This document shows, in pieces, positions 1 through 20,256 of a DNA stretch of 35,000 nt. Each line of letters starts with the position of its first letter. Position 1 is the first letter of the stretch. The DNA comes from Chondrilla cf. caribensis. Taxonomy: Eukaryota > Porifera > Demospongiae > Chondrillida > Chondrillidae. The notes beneath the pieces were generated by a model that saw only the letters and a list, made by a program, of their open reading frames with translations, ran no database searches and was not told where the DNA came from. A program made the position numbers and the translations under genes. The DNA is taken from the NCBI GenBank assembly GCA_964020155.1, contig OZ026554.1, positions 2,550,327 to 2,585,326 on the forward strand, in the 5' to 3' direction.

Positions 1-23
1 AATCTTATTGTGATTGTTCACTA

Positions 24-277
24 CTATTCTATATAATCGTTAGAAATCCCCTTGTTTTTCAATGACACCCATTCGTTTCTTTCATTATCCAGATCAAAAA
101 ATATGAACCACTGAGGCTCTGAATGTGACGAATTTAGAGTGAACACTACATGCACATTAGTGGAATTTTCTATTGTGGTAGCCAATTGCTCGATCTACGT
201 ATGCTACTAAATAACAGACATGTCCCCACAGAAGAAACTTACGGCCTTCTCGGAGCATGATAGAAAAGCTCTTATTT
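24..277 (-). CDS. Last two exons of an unrecognised minus-strand gene
   Basis: Two short minus-strand blocks look like the 3' end of a gene. The block 277-243 follows an acceptor ending ttcag and ends at a gtaagt donor. The block 118-24 follows an acceptor ending attcag and stops at TAG (26-24). Joined in phase, they read ..SIMLREG/QPQWFIFFDLDNERNEW.. and then SLKNKG before the stop. The composition (Trp, Phe, acidic/basic mix) is protein-like, and the phases agree (2 in, 1 out, 1 in). I do not recognise the family. The 5' exons are not established; candidates lie at 1376-1288 and 1704-1651. The gene would be divergent from the NHE8 gene. Confidence 0.4.
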
Positions 278-789
278 CTGAACCGCACTTGAAGTCTTGA
301 AAATCATTGGCTTTCCAACATTGCATAACAGCTGTCATTTCATTCAAACAAGGTGTACCTGAGTAGAATTCACGTACAAACTCAAATATATGTCACTGAC
401 AAAAGCACAGTACAAATAATCTTCCTTACACAGTACCATATGTATTATCAATAATAGACACAATGGGATATACACACTCTTGATAGAACACAGTGCTTAA
501 TATATATTTGGAAATATTAGTCAATATTAGGAGTCAGGCGGCATTTGTCACTTGGGGTGAAGAAATCAGACATTCTTCTTCCAAAGAATATGTTTGGTTA
601 TAGGCATTGTTATAAGAACACATCCATGTCCATCACAGCTCTACAACCAAATATTGTAATCTCACGTCAACAGAAATTATTCCCACGCACAGGGAACGAA
701 CAGTCAACACTTTCCTTACAAGGTGCCCTGTTAACATTGATGATTGTACTTGACTTACCACCTACTGCTGTCCCAACTATTGCAGCATA

Positions 790-963
790 CACTAAACCTC
801 TCTATTACAAACCTCTGCATTGCAGAAACCTTTATAATAACGACACCATATTGTGTCCCAGTGTAGTACTGTAGTGTATCAAATAACCTCTGAATTGAGG
901 AAACCCCTGTAATAAGGACTAAAATCAAGGTCCCAAAGTGTCCGTAATAGAGAGGTTCCACTG
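790..963. mobile_element. Pogo/Tigger-like MITE, degenerate
   Basis: The segment is about 174 bp. Its ends are inverted copies of each other: the left end starts cactaaacctctctattac, and the right end reads, on the opposite strand, cagtggaacctctctattac. It is flanked by TA dinucleotides at 788-789 and 964-965, the target duplication expected for Tc1/mariner/pogo elements. Inside, the aacctct..attgcagaaacc motif recurs in diverged form. No transposase is present. The TIR with a cagtggaacctct start is typical of pogo/Tigger-type non-autonomous elements. Confidence 0.7.
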
Positions 964-1287
964 TATATCCCTGTGCAGACTGCCTGTCCTCCAAAGGAAC
1001 AAAGTCTAGTGACACGAGACTAGCGACTACATCACTTTTCCTACGTATGTACATGCACCAGTACACTAGTTACTGTTACTTGCAAATGATAACTGTTCAT
1101 AATCTCAATAATTGATTAAAATTCATGACTACAGACATAATAGTATGGTTTCACCATGATAACATCAACCAAACAATACGCACGAAGTACGTATTAAACA
1201 GTAAGCTGACAAAGAAAATTTGCTTGGGTACAATCAATATATATGAAGTAGCCTGCCAGGAGAGGTTCTGTTCAATGATAAACACAA

Positions 1288-1376
1288 TCAAATAAACACT
1301 CGGGGGGTCCATTGTTCATTTGCTAATTCTGTTTCCCATAGTAAATCAAGGCTACATACAGACTCCATGTCAGAAT
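1288..1376 (-). CDS. Possible minus-strand terminal exon, unknown protein
   Basis: An open minus-strand block follows an acceptor ending catttag. It reads SDMESVCSLDLLWETELANE and then QWTPRVFI before a TGA at 1290-1288. It has coding-like composition but no recognised family. It could be a terminal exon or, using the gtatgt after MES, an internal exon of the same gene as the blocks at 24-277. Phase links to those blocks could not be closed. Confidence 0.25.
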
Positions 1377-1650
1377 CTAAATGTGTGTCCAATTACAAAC
1401 GGTGTGTTGTGGATGCACCATATAGATACCCTATGACCATTATGTATAAGCGTACTATGGAAATGTAGTCTACAAAAGTGTGCTCAACTCTTCATCGCCT
1501 CATGACTATTCACTTATGGGTTATTGTGGAGCCAACAAATGAAGTGGACAATACAAGTCCTTTCAGGTGTATACAAATCGTATTTAGATTTCTTCTGATC
1601 AACTATCTATGGACATCAAATATCCATGGCTTAGCATCTACTGCATGCAC

Positions 1651-1704
1651 CAGCCCTAACAATGCACGGGCCTCGTCAATCCACGGATTGGTGTGATCTG
1701 CCAT
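1651..1704 (-). CDS. Possible first coding exon, minus strand
   Basis: An ATG at 1704-1702 opens a minus-strand reading of 18 codons, MADHTNPWIDEARALLGL, up to a GTGCAT donor. The frame stays open a further 14 codons past that donor. The position, 310 bp from the NHE8 start codon and divergent from it, would suit a first exon. No acceptor exon in matching phase was proven, so this is only a candidate. Confidence 0.25.
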
Positions 1705-2013
1705 TAAACTTACTTTTGGTCTGCTTTGTAGTCGGTCTTACGGTGGATTTTAACTTCAGAGGTCTCATGCGTCCCTTAAATCGCGCTTTACAGAGTATCT
1801 CCGTAGGTTTCATTGTTCCTCGGTATCAGAACAGATAATCCAACTTCCACTAGCAAATTTATAAGGAAAACCCTACAATTGGTTGCAGTGGGCGTTGACC
1901 GTTTAAATTCGCTACATAATCAAGTCAGAACACTGCCAACCGAATCGCTCAGGATATCGCGGTCGTTCACCGTTGACTCTTCGGCTCTCCTAACTCTCTT
2001 CGAACGGCTCGAG

Positions 2014-12115
<10,102 letters not shown>

Positions 12116-12863
12116 TCTATGGACTTCGAGATTGTCTAAAGAAAATTATTGTTGTATTTTCCAAAATGTACAGTATTAACTAATATCAATACTGTGTTTC
12201 TTGTTATTGCATTATCTGTGAATGCACTCTGATGTTTTCAGTCAGATTAAAGCTTCTCTTTCAATTTGAAGTATTTATTAATTCCTGGTCTTGCTTTTTT
12301 TGATAAAATTAATATTGTATTCTTCAGCTGATTTGGTTACAAGTGTATTATGTATTCGTGTACGGTGAACAAAAAATTACTGGCACATAATATACTGTGA
12401 ACATTATGGTAGATATTGTATATATAATATATATAATATAATATTTTATGCAGTATAATTTATACATAATGCTTATATATTATATACTATATATATTTTC
12501 AGTTTATTTCCTTACATATGTCTTACACACACTAACCTTTGCACCAATGGCCAGCCTACTGTATAATAATAGTATTATGACGAGTATTATGTATTATAAT
12601 ACAGTAGGTATAATTTTCATGCAGTTCACTACATTTATTTATGATACAAAATAAATGCATGTTTTTAGGTCTAGTAACATTGGTCTATTATATGAAGTTT
12701 GTACTGGTGACCAATATCATTATTACAATGTGTTCGTATAATGAAACCTATGAATAGTGTGCATGTGTACTGGTTCATACTGTTGTGCTGGGTATCACAC
12801 AGTACAATGAGGTATAGAGTAAGATAGCAATTGTTGTAAACAATGGTAACAATGCTCAAAGAG
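12116..12863. other. Intergenic/3'UTR region between convergent NHE8 and the kinase gene
   Basis: This AT-rich stretch lies between two convergent stop codons. It includes a TA-rich block at about 12415-12500 and an imperfect palindrome at 12555-12608 whose ends are cctactgta and tacagtagg. It should contain both 3'UTRs. I see no gene in it. Confidence 0.6.
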
Positions 12864-15304
12864 TTAGGAGGTACAAATCTTTTGAAGTGCTTCCAGGAGT
12901 GCAGTCATCTTTGGTCGCTTCAGAGGCCTCTCCTTCCAACACCTATCCATCAACTCGTACCTACAAAGAAGAGGAAGCGATGACTCACAATAGAACATGC
13001 CCCCTCAAGTATTTCCTGTATCACATAGGGCTTCAATACCATAATATCAACATCTGGTCATGCAGTACTTCATGGTCAAAAGGTCATGCATGCAAGGGAT
13101 ACTGAGGAAGACGTGCTATCAGTCACGTCACGTACATTTCTGTCTTGCAGTTGAGTGGCTTCAGAAGGCGACATTGACCCTCACACACTGCAGAGGGTAG
13201 CTCTTCATCGCTGAGTTCTTCGTATGGGAGAGAACCTAGAGACATGATCTCCCACATCAACACACCAAAAGCCCTACAAATACAAAAAACGGCAAATAGG
13301 AGTAAGAATCCAGACTTATTGGTGTTATTCGTATAGTTTACAGAGTATACAGTATATTTTCACATATTATATTGGAATGAGTCATGCAATGATTAGCATA
13401 TCAATTGGAAACCATTTGTTCCAATATATGCATGGGAAGATACTTCATGTTACTACCATTAGGTATACATCGGACTTATACCGGAGGGAATGCCTTTGAA
13501 CTAATGCGAACGATTACTATTCTAAACTCTTAGAGGACGTTTGGACAGCATACCCATTGATTGAGTTATATCTATGATCAAACCTTTGAGCCAAGCAAGT
13601 TAGGACTCGTACCGTGATATACACCCCATCAGATCCTACATTCAGCTCAACAACATACATACCACACATCGGCGTAGATAGAGCCTTCGTCCTCGTTTTG
13701 CAGGAGCTCCGGTGCCATCCATCTTATTGGTACCAACTCACCGGATTCTGATACACCATACTCCTCCACAAACAAATTGGTTCCTGTACCATATACTGTG
13801 GACAAACAGGAACCCGTGTCAATGATGGCAATGTTGGATAATGAACATGTGAAAGTTGTTAGACATGTTGGTTGTATTGTATAATCATTGCCCAATGATT
13901 TGAGTTTTGTATTATATGTGCCTGAAGAAGCCCGTGATGGGTGAAATGTTGTACGAATGAATGATTAATTTGTGAAAAGAATTGTTTGAATATCACTATA
14001 GATGTGCTAAACAATAGTCCTACAACTATAAAGCAATGTTGGACAATGTTGTGATTTCCATGAATTAGATCGAAAGTACACATTTCATACAATATCAAAA
14101 TTATTATAGAGGTCAAGATGGTAATCCATCTCTTCCAGTTAGGTAGACTCGTACTCCAAACTAATGTCCAACAGAAAACCACAAGAAAGTGACAGGTACA
14201 CTAGTATACCCCAAGAATAAGCAGACACTTGTAGTATGCAATGGTATTCAAGTTTAACACAGAAAAGTTGTTAGACCACAAGAATTCATATGCGATTGGA
14301 AATTTATAGAGTGCAAATCTACACCCGTTGTGGTAATGCATTTCGAGACGTTCGCGTAAATCATATCTCTACCGATACAGCTATTACGCGTATTTACAAT
14401 TTTATTATACACATTGGAACCGTAGATCTTCCTTTACTTCATGTGGAAATCACGTGCACTATTTATACGAACATTAGCAGGTATGACTGTGATGAATTTA
14501 TACACAGCATGCGTGGGCGGATAACACAACATGGCTACGAAGAGTGAGACCACTACTTCTAAGCCCCATAACTCAACTTGGACCAATCGAACCAGTGAAT
14601 GGAAATCTAAGTGGTTTGTCCTCGAGTCACAACGTTCCGAGATACTCTGCTACAAAGTGAGCGCTTCATAGTTGTCCCATTTGGTAACCGTGCGTGTCAA
14701 ATTACACCACTTCTAGTCGCAGCCTTGGACTGCACTTACGTGTACGTAGACAGTCCAGTATCTATGATTTGCACGCCCTGTTTTCAAGGCTACTTTGTGC
14801 TGATTACTGTGTCGTCCACTTTTGTTCGGTTGAGTGATCGATTGATTATTGGGTTCGCGTGAAAAATCTGTGTTTTGATAACGCTCGTCCACCCAGTGCA
14901 GGTGTGTTCTCACCGAGCCGGTGATTCGCATCCTCTAGCACTCACTGATCATTATATCGGTTTGGAACATCGACTGCGGTTGTGGACGTATGCTCTTAGG
15001 TTGCTTCTTTGGCCATACGTGGTTCTGTCCGTCTTTGTCGGTGTTTTTCCGCGAACATCTTTCTATTATCCCTTGGCGGCGAGTATCGACAGCGGTGGTC
15101 TCTTCTCCAGTCGGGACAGAGAACCTCTGGGAATACACGCCTGATACCTAGAAAACAATGAAGCTGCGATGTTTTTGGGGCGTTTAGGCGATTGGTGTTA
15201 AGCTTTGGGAGCAAGTTACGAATTTAGTCAAAGTACGAATATAGCGTACCTTCAAGTTTCATTTTACGTATAATGGATACTACCGAACACGTCCTTTCAT
15301 TACC

Positions 15305-15374
<70 letters not shown>

Positions 15375-16444
15375 ATGTTCGTATGTGTGTACATTTGTCG
15401 GAGTATGTATGTGTGTGGTGGGTTTGCATGTGTATGTGTATATATGTAGCTGTCTGCCAGTAAACACGTGTACATATGTGTGTGTTTGTATATGTGTACG
15501 TTTGTACCACCCCCGTATGTTTGTATTATTAAAACGTAATTATCTGGTACCTCTGCATCCACTATAGTCAAAAGAAAAGCTACAAAAAGGCATTACAGCG
15601 GAGTCTATTTCTCTAAAGGTCAGTTATTGATTACAAAAAACGTATGTAAGTGTTGATCAGTTTGTGAGTGAATAGAGGCAAATGCGTACATATGTACATA
15701 CAATTTCATTGCAGCAAGCTGTTGTGATGGCAGATGAAGAAAGTGAACTATCCTTTACAGTAAACAGCGAAGGAAAACTCTTCAAATTTGAAAGTATGCA
15801 CTTCACATGCAGTAGCCTGTAATCATAGTATACCTGCTTGTCTCACACAATAGCTTTGTAGGGTTATTGAAGCCATTGAGTGACACAGCTGATACTGTTG
15901 AAGGTCTATTAGCTTGGTGACATCACATCCTCCTAAGGCCATATCACCAGTGCACCTCATACACAATCTCACATTTTTTTGTTACATGTGGTTAAGTTGA
16001 AGGCTAGATGCTGTGTCACGACCTTCACTTTTGGAGGTACATGGGATTGGCAGGAAGTTTATCGAGAGTTCAGAACCCAGGGAGCTTATGTTATAACCAA
16101 TATTACAGTTAAACCTGCTTAGTAAGTACCTTGAAGGACCCATCAAATCTGTACTTTTTATCAGAGATACTTACTATCAGTGCTGGTTGAGCTAGGGACT
16201 GAGTGAAGTATGCACTAACCCAGGTACTTCCTAGGCAAGTTGTACTGTATCAGTATAATGTCAAAATTTACTACTGTTACAACTTTTTTCACTGAAATTA
16301 GTACCTTGTGCTTGTTAAGTGGTTGGCGTAGGTTTGCATTAGCATCTTTTGAGTGAATGTGATTGTTATTCACAGCACAAGACAACAAAGAAAGACAGAA
16401 GTGGATACATGCAATAGATTCAGCCATCCATTACCAGAAAGGAG

Positions 16445-16521
<77 letters not shown>

Positions 16522-17471
16522 TGTGTTTCTGTGTTTGTGCGTGTGCATGTGTACGTGTGTTTCTGTGTGCATGTCCCCCTCTCTCTGTATGTGTGTGTGT
16601 ATGTGTGACTGTTACTGGTTGATGGTTCAAGTTATTCTATTGAACCTTTTATCGATTTGACATAGAACGACATCAAATCAGTGGTCACCAGTAATGGTGC
16701 TGGATACACACCTATTAAGCTTATATCGGAGCTCAAAAGTAATGTCGGGAATACCGAAGTAGTTGATGGACCGGATAAAGAAGAGTTCTTTGATGCCATT
16801 TCCACACCCCTAATATCTTTCACAACAACAGATTCTTCATCACTGTCAGTCCACACTGTACACTGCCACACCACAGCTGTGTAACTAACATCTCTGTCTA
16901 TGATGCATCCCCACAGGTCAGACCTGTCTTACTCTTCGAGCCCCGTCCCAAAAGAGTCACTACTCTTGACAACCTCCAACCCTGTCCCACCCCGACGAGC
17001 TAACAGCACCATGAGCATCGCCAAAGGAGTTCATGGGAAGGAGCAGAGGAGAGCGTCGGTGCTGTCCGACACGGCTAGTTTTGTGGAAGAGGAGATTGTG
17101 CTTACGCACATAACCACAGTTGCAGTCAGAAGTCGCCTCCAGTCACCAGGTGAGTGTCTACATAGAGTGCGCATGTAAGGCTGTGCAGTAAACAGGTTGG
17201 AGGAACATCTAGTTATGACAGAGAAATGTACGTGTGTATACGATTGTAAATAGTTAAGATGTGAGTCATAGACTGAATAGCTGTTGTGGTGGGCTGGTCG
17301 TTTCCTCTTACATCACATTACCTGTTGAGATTACATTACCCTTGATATGCACTTCAGTACATACCTACGTACCTATGTAGTCATGCTGCTGATGAAGAAT
17401 TGAGTGATATTCCTTTGTGCCTCATTATGGGTGTAAATTCCCAATATACGTGTGTGTGTGTGTGTGTGTGT

Positions 17472-17503
<32 letters not shown>

Positions 17504-17545
17504 CTGTGTGTGTCTGTGTGTGTGCATGCGTGTGTGTGTGTGTGT

Positions 17546-17577
<32 letters not shown>

Positions 17578-17600
17578 CTGTGTGTGTCTGTGTGTGTGCA

Positions 17601-17652
<52 letters not shown>

Positions 17653-17666
17653 TGTGTGTGTGTGCA

Positions 17667-17713
<47 letters not shown>

Positions 17714-18789
17714 TACACATTGTTTCAACTGTCTGTGATGTGTGGAGCCATTGTATGCATGTCTCTGAATAGCATGTTACCAGTGCAGTGAGCGTGAACC
17801 GTCACATAATAGCACAGAGCAGCCCTTCCATTGGGTTAACTTGCTTCTAGGTCATACTGTACACACCTCACTGGGCATATTCCCGGTGTGACATACGTAC
17901 GTATGTACATATAGTGAATGACTGTATATGTACGTATGTACTAACTGAAATGCCTACTAAGGTCTTTGCAGTGTGCAGGCGTGAATGACACAAGAAAATA
18001 ACATACAGACACATTTAACCAAATGTCCTAGATCTTATGTCATACTGTAAAATTTTATTTGTTGAGAGGAAGTATGTAGTGATGGTGATATAGGTTTGTG
18101 GGAAGTTGACCTTTCATTACAGGGTTCCTTACATTCCTTTCATTACACACAATTATTTTTATTACATGATGTGTGCGGATATCCAAACTATTTTTCAACC
18201 CCCCCCCCCCCTCCCCAGATGTCATTGATGATGATTACGAGGAGGAGAAAGACCTCGCAGGTGCAGTGCTCACTGGGCCTGTATCCTACTGTCACTACAG
18301 CTGGATACAGGCAGGATCGATTACTGTGCATGTTTGAACTGATCTGTCCTCTCACTTCTACTAATCCCACAGAGACTGTGAATGACCACAAAAGTATCAT
18401 TTTGCATGTATTGTCGCAGCTGAGACCTGGAGTGGACCTGACCAGGGTGAGCTGTGCTGCTCTAACACTTGTGCTTTCTATGTATTGTACACACACAACT
18501 ATTAATTTCACCCTGTACCTGTGTTGTTGATACATACGTATGTAGATAACACTCCCTGCCTTCATTTTGGAGAGAAGGTCCAACCTTGAAGTGACTGCAG
18601 ATATGTTTGGACATGCAGACTACCTAGCTAGGTTGGTCCGTATGATCAAGTGTGACATTTAAACAATGTGGAGCTTGGTAATTCAGTCGGTGTGTCTTGT
18701 TTCACAGACTTCCATTGTATCCTGATCCCAAGAAGAGAATGATTGAAGCTGTGCGCTTCTTTGTCAGCACAATATCAAGTGGCAGGAAA

Positions 18790-18828
<39 letters not shown>

Positions 18829-19247
18829 GTATGTATGTACGTACGTATGTGTTGTACTCGCACACAAAATGTGGACAACAAAATTCATAAGAGTCAAGGT
18901 CCACTTTGGAATCATTATAGTTATGTGTAGCTACGTATGCATGTAGGTATGTTTATGGTGAAATTTGTTTCAATATGCATGTATGCATACTTCAACAGTG
19001 TTGCTGTGTACAATAATATCTTTGTTATGGTTGGCATGTAATCTGATACTGCCTGTGTGTGGTGTTTACCACAATGTACTGCACTCTTCCAGGGTACATT
19101 GGCAAAGAAGCCATACAACCCTATACTGGGTGAACTGTTTCGATGCTATTATGATTTCCCAGAAGATGTTATCCCAGTGAAAGAAACAAGTTCAGCAGAA
19201 GAGGTAGGCAGTTCGTGTGTGTTTGTGTGTGTGTCTGTCTGTCTGTC

Positions 19248-19325
<78 letters not shown>

Positions 19326-20152
19326 CATGCGTATGTGTGTGCGTGTCTGTGTGTATTGTAAGGGATTGCTTGATTTAAAGATCGCATTACATCAGGTGTT
19401 TATCTTCCATGTAGGATATCGTAAAACAAGGTCCAGTGCCGTGGTCCAACTACTCCAGTGTTACTTTCCTCACTGAACAAGTATCCCACCACCCGCCTAG
19501 TACGTTGAACACCAAATGTCTAATGTTTCACTGTCAATGTCATTCATACGTATGTACATCTGATTTTTCTTTGCAGTAAGTGCGTTCTATGCAGAGTGTC
19601 CTGCCACAGGTATTTACGCCACTGGTTATGCTCAAGTGAAGTCGCGATTTCTGGGTCTGTCTGTACAAGTTCAAAACATTGGGCTTATAACAGTGAACAT
19701 TCCTCGATATAATGAAGAATACAGGGTCCATTTGCCAAATGCATATGGAAGGTAGAGTTCTTCTTGGAGGGTTTTCTATACATTACCAACCCTAGGCCAC
19801 TAGGAATGTATGTGTGTGAGACTGGATCGCTGCTTAGTGACCTGTTGCTGTTGTTGCTTGTTATGCTAGCCTGTGTACCTGTGCAGGTCCATTTTGACAG
19901 TACCTTGGATGGAGATTGGTGGAAAGGTCACCCTCACATGTGCAGCTACAGAATATCATGCAGTATTGGAGTTTCACCAGAAAGTGAGTGGTAGTGGTTA
20001 TGTAATTTGAAAGCTTTTGTGTTCATACTGGTCTATATGCACTTGCTTCATTAGCCTTTTTATGGTGGCAGAAAGCACCGCTTCACTGCAGAGTTATTGT
20101 GAGTTGTGTCACTTCAGTTGTGTTAACACAAATTACGTACGTATGTACATAG

Positions 20153-20198
<46 letters not shown>

Positions 20199-20221
20199 GT
20201 GTGTGTGTGTGTGGTGTGTGT

Positions 20222-20256
<35 letters not shown>

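Noticed and set aside
545..874. 109-codon plus-strand open frame near the left end
   Set aside because: It runs into the MITE at 790-963 and has no domain or splice context.
12864..13795. Separate truncated kinase pseudogene next to NHE8
   Set aside because: No stops or frameshifts are present, and the exon phases continue exactly from the exon at 22523. It is better read as the 3' part of the same gene.
13859..14182. 107-codon minus-strand open frame
   Set aside because: It lies in the large kinase intron, has low-complexity composition, and no phase-compatible splice sites link it to the kinase.
17373..17772. Open frames of Cys-Val and Thr-His repeats (also near 3254, 8172, 9030, 15224, 16353, 19057, 28241 and 33654)
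   Set aside because: These are translations of (TG)n/(CA)n microsatellites in introns.
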